In this document: piece by piece, positions 37,090-45,542 of the stretch
Layout of the letters: every line of letters begins with the position of its first letter
Position numbering within the stretch: the first letter of the stretch is position 1
DNA from: Bradyrhizobium sp. WBAH42
GTDB taxonomy: Bacteria; Pseudomonadota; Alphaproteobacteria; Rhizobiales; Xanthobacteraceae
Length of the DNA stretch: 64,000 bases
Reading direction: 5' to 3'
Assembly (NCBI RefSeq): GCF_024585265.1
Contig: NZ_CP036533.1
Span: forward strand, 5,217,001-5,281,000
Made by a program: the position numbers and the translations under genes
The notes under the pieces: generated by a model
Database searches by the model: none
Seen by the model: only the letters and a program-made list of their open reading frames with translations
Told to the model about the DNA's origin: nothing

Positions 37090-37242
37090 TCAAAACGGAT
37101 GCACCGAGAGCGTCCCGAAGACAATCGCTGCGATCACCGCAAACGCGCTGTACATCGCAACGTGGTGCATGCTCGCCCCGGTCCGGCGCGAGAGCGAGCG
37201 CGCGTAGAAGTGCAGCCTGGCTTCCGCCGATAGTTCGCGCAT
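37090..37242 (-). CDS. Small single-span membrane protein, 50 aa
   Basis: A 50-codon frame from ATG 37242 to TGA 37090-37092. GGAG sits 7 nt before the ATG, a good ribosome-binding site. The N-terminal half is polar and basic (MRELSAEARLHFYARSLSRR), and the C-terminal half is one hydrophobic helix (VAMYSAFAVIAAIVFGTLSV) followed by HPF. This fits a positive-inside single-span inner-membrane protein. It is flanked by two copies of the same palindromic repeat. Function unknown. Confidence 0.65.
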   Translation of the reverse strand: MRELSAEARLHFYARSLSRRTGASMHHVAMYSAFAVIAAIVFGTLSVHPF

Positions 37243-37448
37243 GGTCGATCTCCAACGCCCCATTTGCGGGAGTATGAAGGATCAACCAGGGCGGGAGGCA
37301 AGATGGTGGCGGAAATAGCGATGCGCCTTCTCTGATAGCGCCACATCGCAGATGCAAATTCTCTTCACCGCCGGGTTCCGAGAACCTTATTCGTTCAAAT
37401 CCGAGCCAGTTGGAACCGGCTCGGATGACGCCGGGATGACAGCTCTCG

Positions 37449-37528
37449 TAGGGTGGGCAAAGCGAAGCGTGCCCACCACTTAATAACGGTGGGCACGGCG
37501 CGCGAAGGGCGCGCCTTTGCCCACCCTA
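37449..37528. repeat. Intergenic palindrome (TAGGGTGGGCAAAGCGAAGC family), copy 2
   Basis: An 80-nt copy with the same ends as the element at 36996, but a shorter centre (CACTTAATAACGG) and a longer GCGCGAAGGGCGCGC arm. It lies 50 nt past the stop of the Fe-S/flavin reductase gene on the minus strand. The remaining DNA between 37243 and 37448 holds no recognisable feature. Confidence 0.85.
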
Positions 37529-37578
37529 CAGAACCGAGCAAATCGAAACGAATTTCCTCGTCCCGGTCTAGCTGAAGC

Positions 37579-39183
37579 TCAGTACACGTCAGCCTGGAAG
37601 CGGCCGGTCTTCTTGAGCTCGGCGACGAAGCTGACGGCCTCATCGGTCGAACGTGCCCCGAACTGGGCGACGATGTCGACCAGCGCGCGCTCGACGTCCT
37701 TGGCCATGCGCTTGGCATCGCCGCAGATATAGAGATGTGCGCCTTCGGCGAGCCAGGTCCACAATTCGCGGCCGACCTCGCGCATGCGGTCCTGCACGTA
37801 GAACTTCTTCTCGCCGTCGCGCGACCAGGCCAGCGACAGCCGCGTCAGCAGACCCGAGGTCTTCATCGCGTTGAGCTCGTCCTGGTAGAAGAAGTCGCAA
37901 TCGCTGCGCTGGTGGCCGAAGAACAGCCAGTTCTTGCCGGGCGCGCCGGTCGCCTTGCGGTCGAACAGGAAGGCGCGGAACGGCGCGATGCCGGTGCCGG
38001 GACCGACCATGATGATCGGCGTCTTCGGATCCTGCGGCAGGCCGAAATTGTGCGCCTTCTGCACATAGACCTTGAGCTTCTCGCCCTCGTTGATCCGCTC
38101 GCCGAGGAAGGTCGAGGCGACGCCGAGCCGCTTGCGCTTGCCGATGACGTAGCGCACCGAGTCCACCGTGAGTGACAGCTTTCCCGGCGTCGCATTGTGC
38201 GAGGACGAGATCGAGTAGAGCCGCGGCTGCAGCGGCTCCAGCGCCTCGACGAAGGCCTCGGGATGCGGCCGCGTGCCGGAAAACTTCTGCAGCGCCGCCA
38301 TCACGTCGAGGGTCGCGGAATCGCCATCGGGATCCTCGCCTTGCGCCAGCGCCCGCGCCTTCTCGCGGGCCGCGCCGCCGGTGATGAAGGAGATCAGCTC
38401 GAACAGCGTGTCGGGCGCCGGCGACAGCGAGACGTCGTCGATCAGCACCTCGCGCAGCGTCTTGCCATTGACTTTGGTCGTGTGGGAGGCACCGAGCAGC
38501 GCGATGACCTGGTCGACGAGGCCGACGTCGTTGCGCGGGAAGACGCCGAAGCTGTCACCAACGACATAGTCGAGCTTGCTCTCGGAGAGATCGAACTCGA
38601 TGTGATAGGTCTCCTTCTCCGACTTGCCCTTGTTGAGAAGACGGCGCGACAGGAAGGTCGCCTGGATCGGATTGTCGCGCGAGCGGCCGGGCTCTGCGAT
38701 CGTCACGGTCACGGCCGGCGCCGGAGCATCGGGCTTGTCGGCGGTTTTGGCGGCAGGCGCCTTGTCGAGCTCCTCGTACAGCGACTTCAGCATCCGCGCG
38801 GTTTCCTTGCCGCCGGGGACGCAGAGATTGAGCCGCGCTTCGCTGCGGCTCGCGATCGCCTCGGAATAATCGTGGCAATTGTAGCCGCACTGGCCGCAAT
38901 CCTGCTGTGCCATCGCCGCCATCATCTTGCGGCGCAGGGGACGGCCTTCGGCAAGCTTCATCCGCTCGGCGATCGGCATGGTCTGGTCGTGCCACGGCGC
39001 TTCGCCGTCGTCGCCGTCGCCGGCCGGCATGACCGCGGCGCCCTGCTCTGCTGACAGGGGCGTCGCGACATCAGGCGAGAGCAGTCCGGCAAAGAAGCCG
39101 TTGAGCCAGGAGCGCTGCGCGTCGGAGAACGGCGCGCTGGCGGGAATGATGTCGAGTTTCGGCGGAGGCGTGATCTGGTTCAT
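37579..39183 (-). CDS. NADPH-dependent flavin reductase (CysJ-like) with an N-terminal 4Fe-4S domain; nitrite reductase partner
   Basis: A 534-aa protein combining parts not found in standard CysJ. Residues about 85-125 hold a 4Fe-4S motif with Cys96, Cys99, Cys103 and Cys121 (QQDCGQCGYNCHDYSEAI ... LNLCVPGG), like the small Fe-S domain of RnfB and CO-dehydrogenase proteins. From about 165 on it is the FAD/NADPH module of sulfite reductase flavoprotein: FGVFPRNDVGL, PRLYSISSSHNATPGKLSLT (FAD), VGPGTGIAPFRAFL (NADPH), and C-terminal FQADVY. The FMN flavodoxin domain is absent. Start ATG overlaps the nirA stop by 4 nt, so it probably feeds electrons to NirA. Confidence 0.88.
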   Translation of the reverse strand: MNQITPPPKLDIIPASAPFSDAQRSWLNGFFAGLLSPDVATPLSAEQGAAVMPAGDGDDGEAPWHDQTMPIAERMKLAEGRPLRRKMMAAMAQQDCGQCGYNCHDYSEAIASRSEARLNLCVPGGKETARMLKSLYEELDKAPAAKTADKPDAPAPAVTVTIAEPGRSRDNPIQATFLSRRLLNKGKSEKETYHIEFDLSESKLDYVVGDSFGVFPRNDVGLVDQVIALLGASHTTKVNGKTLREVLIDDVSLSPAPDTLFELISFITGGAAREKARALAQGEDPDGDSATLDVMAALQKFSGTRPHPEAFVEALEPLQPRLYSISSSHNATPGKLSLTVDSVRYVIGKRKRLGVASTFLGERINEGEKLKVYVQKAHNFGLPQDPKTPIIMVGPGTGIAPFRAFLFDRKATGAPGKNWLFFGHQRSDCDFFYQDELNAMKTSGLLTRLSLAWSRDGEKKFYVQDRMREVGRELWTWLAEGAHLYICGDAKRMAKDVERALVDIVAQFGARSTDEAVSFVAELKKTGRFQADVY

Positions 39184-40961
39184 GCGGACACCTGTGCATC
39201 GGCAAGCTTGCGCAGCGTTTCGCCGTCGTGGCGGCGCGCGAAGGCGAGGAAGGTTTCATCGGGCGAGGCGCGATGGGCGAGATAGGCCTTGAGCAGCGCC
39301 TCGACCGTCTTCGGCGCGTCCTCGGCCTTGAGGTCGTGATAGACCTCCTGCCCGACATCTGCGTCAGGGCCGAACCCGCCGCCGGTGAAGAGGTGATAGC
39401 CCTCGACCGTGTCCTCCTCGTTCACGGGCACGCGTGCGCCGATCAGGCCGATGTCGCTGATGTAATGCTGCGCGCAGGAATGATGGCAGCCGGTCAAATG
39501 GATGTTGACCGGCTTGTCCATGGCGACGCGCGGCTCGCACCAATCACCGATCTCGGCGGCATTCCGCTTGGTGTTGGACGCCGCGAAACGGCAGCCGGCA
39601 TTGCCGGTGCAGGCGATCAGCCCGGCGCGGATGTGCGAGGCTTCGACCGCGAGCCCGATCTGCTTGATGGCGGCAATGGCGAGCTCGACATTCTCGTCGC
39701 GCACGCCCGAGATTAACAGGTTCTGCCAGACCGTGAGCCGGATCTCGCCGTCACCGAGGTCACGCGCGACCTTGGCGAGGCCCCGCATCTGATCGGAGCT
39801 GAGTTTGCCGAGCGTCAGCGATACGCCGATCCAGTTGAGGCCGTCCTGCTTCTGCTTGTGCACGCCGATATGGGCCATGCGGTCCGCGGCGGGGCGCGGC
39901 GCGAAAGCCTCTTCCGGCACGCGCATAAACGGCGTCTTCAACCGCTCCTCGACCAGTTTGAGGAAGCCGTCATGGCCCATCGCGTCGAGCACGTATTTCA
40001 GCCGTGCCTTGTTGCGGTTGGTGCGGTCGCCATGCTCGATGAACACGCGCACGATGGCGTCGGCAATTGCGGTCGCCTGCTCCGGCCTGACGATGATGCC
40101 GGAATATTTCGCAAAATCCTTGTGGCCGGTGATGCCGCCGAGGCCGAGCCGAAACCAGACGCCCGGCTCGACGCCGAAGCCGTCCTTCACCTCATAGGCC
40201 GTGAAGGCGATATCGTTGGTCTCTTCCAGCACCGCAATCCTGCCGGCGCCGTCGAAGGCGACGTTGAACTTGCGCGGCAGGCCGTAGAGCGAGCGATCGT
40301 TGAGGATGTGGTAGTGCCACTCGCGGGCATAGGACCGCGTGTCGATGATCTCCTGCGGATCGATGCCGGCGGTCGGCGTTCCCGTCACGTTGCGGATGTT
40401 GTCGGCGCCGGAGCCGCGCGAGCACAGGCCGAGCTCCTGGATGCCCTCGATCATTCTGATCGCGTGCTTCGGCGGAATCTCGCGCAGCTGGAGATTGGCG
40501 CGCGTCGTGACGTGGCTGTAGGGGCCGCAGAGCTCGTCGGCGAGATCGGCAAGGCCCGACAGCTGCCAATGCTTCATGATGCCGTTCGGGATGCGCAGGC
40601 GGCACATGTAGGAGTCCTGCGTCGGGGCAACGTAGAAGATGCCGTAATAGCGCCAGCGGAAATTGTCCGCCGGGCTCGGCGGGGTGTTGTCGAGGGCCTG
40701 CTGGCGCAGCCGCGGATAGGCATCGAAGGGATGCTCGTCGCGCTTGAACTTCTCCTGGTCGGCGAGCTTCTTGCCCGACGCGATGACCTTGTCCTGCGCC
40801 TTGAGGTGCGCGGCATCGGGACCAACAGGCTCGGCATTCGCCTTGCTGCTGCTGCCACCAAGGCCGCGGCCGACGCGGCTGATCTGCAGGCCGGTCGTGA
40901 AGCCTTCGAGATAGCGTTTCTGCTCGTCGGTAAAGTCGACTGAGAGCGTATCGATTTTCAT
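39180..40961 (-). CDS. nirA: Assimilatory nitrite reductase (NirA, siroheme 4Fe-4S)
   Basis: A 593-aa nitrite/sulfite reductase of the ferredoxin-dependent type, reducing nitrite to ammonium. Two ferredoxin-like halves are seen (RWRYYGIFYVAPTQDSYMCR and MAHIGVHKQKQDGLNWIGVS). The cluster and siroheme ligands are the four cysteines of CTGNAGCRFAASNTKR and TGCHHSCAQHYISDIG. The closeness to nasT/nasS favours nitrite over sulfite. I choose ATG 40961 (MKIDTLSVDF). Its AGGAG lies 14 nt upstream, at the far limit, within the structured leader described separately; GTG 40988 is an alternative start. Confidence 0.93.
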   Translation of the reverse strand: MKIDTLSVDFTDEQKRYLEGFTTGLQISRVGRGLGGSSSKANAEPVGPDAAHLKAQDKVIASGKKLADQEKFKRDEHPFDAYPRLRQQALDNTPPSPADNFRWRYYGIFYVAPTQDSYMCRLRIPNGIMKHWQLSGLADLADELCGPYSHVTTRANLQLREIPPKHAIRMIEGIQELGLCSRGSGADNIRNVTGTPTAGIDPQEIIDTRSYAREWHYHILNDRSLYGLPRKFNVAFDGAGRIAVLEETNDIAFTAYEVKDGFGVEPGVWFRLGLGGITGHKDFAKYSGIIVRPEQATAIADAIVRVFIEHGDRTNRNKARLKYVLDAMGHDGFLKLVEERLKTPFMRVPEEAFAPRPAADRMAHIGVHKQKQDGLNWIGVSLTLGKLSSDQMRGLAKVARDLGDGEIRLTVWQNLLISGVRDENVELAIAAIKQIGLAVEASHIRAGLIACTGNAGCRFAASNTKRNAAEIGDWCEPRVAMDKPVNIHLTGCHHSCAQHYISDIGLIGARVPVNEEDTVEGYHLFTGGGFGPDADVGQEVYHDLKAEDAPKTVEALLKAYLAHRASPDETFLAFARRHDGETLRKLADAQVSA

Positions 40962-41154
40962 GGTCGGTAACGAAGCTCCTGCGGCCACCTTCGGTGGCTT
41001 CGACGGATTGCGCGACCCGCGAGGAACATCAGGCTGGCTCAGGAGCCGGCTTCGTCACCCACGGTCCGATCAGCTTCGTTGCTGCGGGACTTGGCTCAGC
41101 AGGCACCTATGACAAGCTGGCCGCAGTGCAACATTCAAGTTGCGTGCCAGCTTG
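40962..41154 (-). promoter_or_regulatory. Structured nirA leader: hexaloop hairpin and long-range pairing that hides the ribosome-binding site
   Basis: On the minus strand from 41154 to 40962. (1) A hairpin CAGC-AACGAA-GCTG (41084-41071), extended by CCG/CGG (41087-41066) with a two-base bulge, has a six-base loop with A at position 1 and G at 4, the pattern known for ANTAR-protein targets. (2) GTGACGAAGC-CGG-CTCCT (41058-41041) can pair with AGGAGCTTCGTTAC (40980-40967), 15 pairs with one G-U and a 3-base bulge, burying the nirA Shine-Dalgarno. (3) GCCACC-GAA-GGTGGC stands just before AGGAG. (4) AACGAAGC of hairpin 1 can also pair with GCTTCGTT, giving an alternative fold. NasT is encoded 1.5 kb upstream. 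Structures are read by eye; regulation is inference. Confidence 0.5.
41114..41153. promoter_or_regulatory. 40-bp dyad upstream of nirA, overlapping a sigma-54-like sequence
   Basis: AAGCTGGC (41114-41121) and GCCAGCTT (41146-41153) form a perfect 8-bp outer inverted repeat. Inside it, GCAAC (41128-41132) and GTTGC (41139-41143) form a second one around a 6-nt loop. On the minus strand TGGCACGCAACTTGAA resembles the -24/-12 sigma-54 consensus TGGCACG-N4-TTGCA but has A instead of the conserved C in the -12 part. It is either an operator/promoter or a transcribed hairpin at the 5' end of the leader. Confidence 0.4.
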
Positions 41155-41163
41155 GCGGAAATC

Positions 41164-41180
41164 GAAAATCATGAATTTTC
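41164..41180. promoter_or_regulatory. GAAAAT-N5-ATTTTC inverted repeat, possible operator
   Basis: GAAAAT (41164-41169) and ATTTTC (41175-41180) form a perfect 6-bp inverted repeat with spacer CATGA, AT-rich in a GC-rich region, 10 bp beyond the nirA dyad. Together with TTATAAC at about 41190 it may mark a regulated promoter. The binding factor is unknown. Confidence 0.3.
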
Positions 41181-41295
41181 AGATGGTTATAACGAGGGAC
41201 GGCAGATGCCGGCGCGGGAACTCACCCGAAATTCGAGCACTCAGCTCAAACATTAGCCAACCAACCCACATGCTCAAAACCGAAGCAATTTCGAA

Positions 41296-42459
41296 TCAGG
41301 CTTTCCAGCGTCCGACCCCGAAGGCCTCGAGATGTCCGCGGATATCGGCCGGGTCGAAAGTCGGCCCGGCGAAGGCGCCGAACGCTGCGGGAGCCTCGGC
41401 CGGCGCCTTGTTGCCGAGCGCCGCGTCGTAGAGATCGGGCCTGAACACCGCCATCGCCGTCTTGACGCCGTCGGGGGTGAGCGCCGTCTGGCCCCAGCGC
41501 ACCATCTGCGCATAGAGCCAGGCGGCCTGGACCGGATCGGGCCGCCCTGCCCCTTCGCGTCCGACCAGCAGGTAGCGGCTGCTTTCGCGGAAGGTGCCAT
41601 CGGGCGAGATCTTCAGGCGCCCGGTGAGAGTGCGCTGGATGACCTCGGCGTCGACGCCGATCCGTTCCGGCTGCGCCAGGATTTGCGCCGCCTCGGTCCG
41701 GTTCTCGGGATGCTCGATGAACTCGGCGGCCTTCACGGCGGCCCGCACCAACGCTGCGACCACATCCGGGTTCTTGTCGGCCCAGGTCTGGCGGACCGCC
41801 AGCACCTTCTCCGCTGCCCGGACCAGGATGTCGGAGACGAAGTGCAGGATGTGGCCGATGCCGAGATCGACCGCGACCGAGTTCCAGGGCGCGCCGACGC
41901 AGAACGCATCGACATGGCCGTTCTTGAGACTGTCGACCATATAGGGCGGCGGCAGCACCACGAGGCGCACATCCTCGTCGGGATCGACGCCCGCCGCAGC
42001 CATCCAGAACCGCAATTGATAATTGTGGGTGGAGAACGGGAAGGTCATGCCGAAGGTCAGCGGCTCCGCACCGGCCTTGCGGCGCTTGGCAACGACCTTC
42101 GCCAGCGCTTTCGCCGTCGCCATCGGGTCGAAGCGATCGCCGTCGATCTCCTCCATCAGCGCGGCATGGAGCGCAGGCGACACCGTGATGGCGTTGCCGT
42201 TGACGCCGAGATTGAAGGGTGCGGCGATCGGCACCTTGACGTGACCGAGCCCGAGCGAGGACGCGATCGCGACCGGCGCCAGCAGATGCGCCGCATCGAA
42301 CAGGCCGATATTGAGCTTGTCGCGGACGTTCGACCAGGAGACCTCGCGCACCAGCTCGACATCAAGCCCTTCAGTGGCGGCAAAGCCCTTGTCGACGGCG
42401 ACGATCAGCGCGGCAGCATCGACCAGCGGAATGAACCCGATGCGGAGGGTAGCAGTCAT
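41296..42459 (-). CDS. nasS: Nitrate/nitrite sensor NasS (NrtA/CmpA-like binding protein without signal peptide)
   Basis: A 387-aa protein of the NrtA/CmpA ligand-binding family. It starts MTATLRIGFIPLVDAAALIV directly with the mature fold and has no signal peptide, so it is cytoplasmic, as known for NasS. Other family segments are VNGNAITVSPALHAAL, FGMTFPFSTHNYQLRFWMAA and VGAPWNSVAVDLGIGHIL. In known NasST systems NasS holds NasT inactive until nitrate or nitrite binds. It overlaps nasT by 4 nt and lies upstream of nirA on the same strand. Confidence 0.92.
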   Translation of the reverse strand: MTATLRIGFIPLVDAAALIVAVDKGFAATEGLDVELVREVSWSNVRDKLNIGLFDAAHLLAPVAIASSLGLGHVKVPIAAPFNLGVNGNAITVSPALHAALMEEIDGDRFDPMATAKALAKVVAKRRKAGAEPLTFGMTFPFSTHNYQLRFWMAAAGVDPDEDVRLVVLPPPYMVDSLKNGHVDAFCVGAPWNSVAVDLGIGHILHFVSDILVRAAEKVLAVRQTWADKNPDVVAALVRAAVKAAEFIEHPENRTEAAQILAQPERIGVDAEVIQRTLTGRLKISPDGTFRESSRYLLVGREGAGRPDPVQAAWLYAQMVRWGQTALTPDGVKTAMAVFRPDLYDAALGNKAPAEAPAAFGAFAGPTFDPADIRGHLEAFGVGRWKA

Positions 42460-43046
42460 TTCAGCATCTCCGACGCGGTGATGATCGACTGCGCGATCTC
42501 GCCGATTTTCTTCTTCTCGCGCATCGCGGTGGAACGCAGCAGCACATAGGCCTCGTCCTCGGTCAGGCCCTTCACCTTCATCAGGATGCCCTTGGCGCGT
42601 TCAATGATCTTGCGGTCCTCGAGTTGCGATTTGGTGCGCTCCAGCTCCTCCTGGAGCTTGGCGAAGGCGTTGAAGCGGGACACGCAGAGGTCGAGGATCG
42701 GCTTGATGCGCTCCTTCTTCAGCCCGTCGACGATATAGGCCGACACCCCCGCCTCGACCGAGGCCTGGATCGAGGCTGAATCGCTCTGGTCGACGAACAT
42801 CGCGACCGGCCGCTTCACCGCGCGGCTGACCTGGAACATCGCCTCCAGCACGTCGCGGCTGGGGTTTTCGAGATCGATCACGATGATGTCGGGGTCCGCC
42901 GCATAAATACGGGCCAAGAGGCTCTGCATCTCGCTGATATGGACGACCTGGGTGAATCCGGCTTCGCGCAACCCCTCCTCCAGGATCGCAGCCCGGATCG
43001 GGCTTTCGTCGACGATCACGATTTTGGGCGACTGTTCGGCGCTCAT
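42456..43046 (-). CDS. nasT: ANTAR response regulator NasT (antiterminator)
   Basis: A 196-aa protein with an N-terminal receiver-like domain (VDESPIR, Asp58 in IIVIDLENPS) and a C-terminal ANTAR RNA-binding domain (about 130-190; KSQLEDRKIIERAKGILMK, GLTEDEAYVLLRSTAM). NasT proteins promote read-through of leader terminators of nitrate-assimilation genes, and in Bradyrhizobium NasST is also linked to nos and nap control (established). Here nasT and nasS share ATGA coupling, and the nirA leader downstream carries an ANTAR-like hairpin. Confidence 0.94.
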   Translation of the reverse strand: MSAEQSPKIVIVDESPIRAAILEEGLREAGFTQVVHISEMQSLLARIYAADPDIIVIDLENPSRDVLEAMFQVSRAVKRPVAMFVDQSDSASIQASVEAGVSAYIVDGLKKERIKPILDLCVSRFNAFAKLQEELERTKSQLEDRKIIERAKGILMKVKGLTEDEAYVLLRSTAMREKKKIGEIAQSIITASEMLK

Positions 43047-43278
43047 GGCTCACTCACGGCAGGTGATTCATCCATAGCACGCCCGCGAACCATGCAAAGG
43101 GTTGTAATTATGGGCAATTGGAACTAGCACAGGCCGGTCAATCAGGCAGATCAGATAGGATCAGACGGCTGCGCCCAAGGTCAGCTTCGTGTCACTCGGG
43201 TGCGCGTGAGGCAACGAATGCAAACTTTCGAGGCCGCCGACTCCCGCCCGACGGCAGCTGCCATCTCCGCTTACGCTC

Positions 43279-43842
43279 TCACGGAATCTTCGCGCCAGCG
43301 ATCATCTTTTCGATAAGTGGCACGGCGGCCAGCACCGCCGTCTCGTTGCGGCCGGAGACCGCTAGCCGCACGACGTAGGAATTGCCGTCATGGTCGAGAT
43401 CGGCGTAATGCGCGATCACTTCAACCGGCTGGTCCTTCAGGGACGGATTGTCGTAGCGGTTGATGATGACCTTGGGGTTGACCGAGGGAAGCGTGGCGAT
43501 CTTGGCATTCTTGCCGGATGTCGTCGCCCAATCCTTATCGCTCGTTGCGACCCATTGAACCAATTCGGTCTGCTCCTTGTTGTAGCGGCCTTCGGCATAG
43601 ATGATCACTTCGGCCTTGCCGAAAGTCTTCCCGTTGGGCACGAACATCGAGGCGCCGTACTTGAGGCTCGCGGCCTCGTCCCTCCTCCACCCATCGGGGA
43701 CCTTCACGCGTGGCCTGAATTCCGGGCACAATCGTTCTTGCCGATCGCAGACATGGATGATCTTGTCGACTTCAGCTCGCGCCGGGAACATCGCACAATA
43801 GGAAACGGTAACGAATGCCATGCCGAGGATGAAACGACGCAT
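43279..43842 (-). CDS. Secreted hypothetical protein, 187 aa
   Basis: Start ATG 43842 with GGAG 10 nt upstream gives the signal peptide MRRFILGMAFVTVSYCAMFP with cleavage near ARA. The frame open to 43908 lacks signal character. The mature protein has two cysteines near the start (VCDRQERLCPEF) and a compact alpha/beta body (YGASMFVPNGKTFGKAEVII, VEVIAHYADLDHDGNSYVVR). No family recognised. The 232 nt between it and nasT hold no other gene. Confidence 0.75.
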   Translation of the reverse strand: MRRFILGMAFVTVSYCAMFPARAEVDKIIHVCDRQERLCPEFRPRVKVPDGWRRDEAASLKYGASMFVPNGKTFGKAEVIIYAEGRYNKEQTELVQWVATSDKDWATTSGKNAKIATLPSVNPKVIINRYDNPSLKDQPVEVIAHYADLDHDGNSYVVRLAVSGRNETAVLAAVPLIEKMIAGAKIP

Positions 43843-44124
43843 CGCGGTTAAGCTCCGTGAAATCAAGCAAGAAACAGAATAACAACCAAAACGGGCGCGT
43901 TCGAGCAATTCACCTCGGATCTACCACTCGCTCGATCCGAATGAGCTTCCAGCCTAGGAACCCTTGGTCAGTCCATACCTTCCCTGGTGACTGGCCGATC
44001 ACGCCAAATACGCGCGAGGACCTGCTTTAGCAGCGGGCCGCATACGTTAGTTATTGAATTTCGCCATCGGTTCAATTACTTGGATCGCAAATCCAGACAA
44101 TTCAGATAGGCTCCAGGCGATTAC

Positions 44125-45444
44125 ATGGACAGAGCGCCGCGCATTTCATTCACGTCACTCGGCTGCCCCAAGGCCTTGGTGGATTCCGAGCGCATCATTA
44201 CGCGCCTGCGCGCGGAGGGCTACGAGCTCGCCCGCAAGCATGACGGGGCGGACATCGTCATCGTCAACACCTGCGGCTTCCTCGACAGCGCCAAGCACGA
44301 ATCCCTCTCGGCGATCGGCGAGGCCATGGCCGAGAACGGCAAGGTGATCGTAACGGGTTGCATGGGCGCGGAACCGGAAGCTATCGAGCAGGCCTATCCG
44401 GGCGTGCTCTCCATCACCGGCCCGCAGCAGTACGAGAGTGTGCTAGACGCCGTGCACCGCGCACTGCCGCCGGCGCACAATCCCCATCTCGACCTGGTGC
44501 CGCCGCAGGGCATCAAGCTAACGCCGCGCCACTACGCCTATCTGAAGATCTCCGAGGGCTGCAACAACCGCTGCACCTTCTGCATCATTCCGAAGCTGCG
44601 CGGCGACCTGGTCTCGCGCCCCGCCGACGACGTGCTGCGCGAGGCCGAGCGGCTGGTCGGCGCCGGCGTCAAGGAGCTGCTGGTGATCTCGCAGGACACC
44701 TCGGCCTACGGCGTCGATCTGAAATACGCCGAGAGCCCATGGAAGGACCGCCAGGTCCGCGCCAAATTTCTCGACCTCGCGCGCGAGCTCGGCGAGTTGG
44801 GAGCCTGGGTCCGGCTGCAATATGTTTATCCCTACCCGCATGTCGACGAGGTCATCGCGCTGATGAACGAGGGCAAGGTGCTGCCCTATCTCGACATCCC
44901 GTTCCAGCATGCGAGCCCCGAGGTGCTGAAGGCGATGAAGCGTCCGGCCGCGCAGGACAAGACGCTGGCGCGGATCAAGCGCTGGCGCGAGCAATGTCCC
45001 GATCTCGCCTTGCGCTCGACCTTCATCGTCGGCTTCCCCGGCGAGACCGATGCCGACTTCACCTATCTGCTCGACTGGCTCGATGAGGCCGAGATCGACC
45101 GCGTTGGCTGCTTCAAATACGAGCCGGTCGCCGGCGCCACCTCGAACGCGATCGAGAATCCCGTCCCCGAAGAGGTCAAGCAGGAGCGCTACAACGCGCT
45201 GATGGCCCGGCAGCAGAAAATCTCGGCGCGCCGGCTGAAGCGCAAGGTCGGCACGCGCCAGCAGATCATCATCGACGAGGTTGGTCCGACCGTTGCGAAG
45301 GGCCGCTCCAAGGCCGATGCGCCCGAGATCGACGGTGCCGTCTATCTCTCCAGCCGCCGCCCGCTCCGTGTCGGCGAGATCGTCACCGCGAAAATCGAGC
45401 GGGCGGATCAGTACGACTTGCACGGCAGCGTCGCGGGGTTCTGA
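44125..45444 (+). CDS. rimO: Ribosomal protein S12 methylthiotransferase
   Basis: Adds a methylthio group to the conserved aspartate of ribosomal protein S12, using radical SAM chemistry. The N-terminal UPF0004 cluster domain has cysteines in [23 protein letters not shown] and [10 protein letters not shown]. The radical SAM CxxxCxxC is [14 protein letters not shown] (about 150-163). The C-terminal TRAM domain follows from about 375. The 439-aa length is standard. PKALVDSER distinguishes RimO from MiaB. Confidence 0.96.
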   Translation: MDRAPRISFTSLGCPKALVDSERIITRLRAEGYELARKHDGADIVIVNTCGFLDSAKHESLSAIGEAMAENGKVIVTGCMGAEPEAIEQAYPGVLSITGPQQYESVLDAVHRALPPAHNPHLDLVPPQGIKLTPRHYAYLKISEGCNNRCTFCIIPKLRGDLVSRPADDVLREAERLVGAGVKELLVISQDTSAYGVDLKYAESPWKDRQVRAKFLDLARELGELGAWVRLQYVYPYPHVDEVIALMNEGKVLPYLDIPFQHASPEVLKAMKRPAAQDKTLARIKRWREQCPDLALRSTFIVGFPGETDADFTYLLDWLDEAEIDRVGCFKYEPVAGATSNAIENPVPEEVKQERYNALMARQQKISARRLKRKVGTRQQIIIDEVGPTVAKGRSKADAPEIDGAVYLSSRRPLRVGEIVTAKIERADQYDLHGSVAGF

Positions 45445-45450
45445 CTCTTC

Positions 45451-45530
45451 CGTCATTGCGAGCGCAGCGAAGCAATCCAGAATCCCTCCGCGGAGACAGT
45501 CTGGATTGCTTCGCTACGCTCGCAATGACG
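45451..45530. repeat. Intergenic palindrome (CGTCATTGCGAGCGCAGCG family), copy 1
   Basis: An 80-nt palindrome beginning CGTCATTGCGAGCGCAGCG and ending CGCTCGCAATGACG, with internal AAGCAATCCAGA mirrored by TCTGGATTGCTT. It starts 7 nt after the rimO stop and lies between rimO and the convergent CMD gene; a second copy is at 61462-61548. Probably serves as a terminator or stabiliser on both strands. Confidence 0.85.
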
Positions 45531-45542
45531 ATAGGGATGCAG

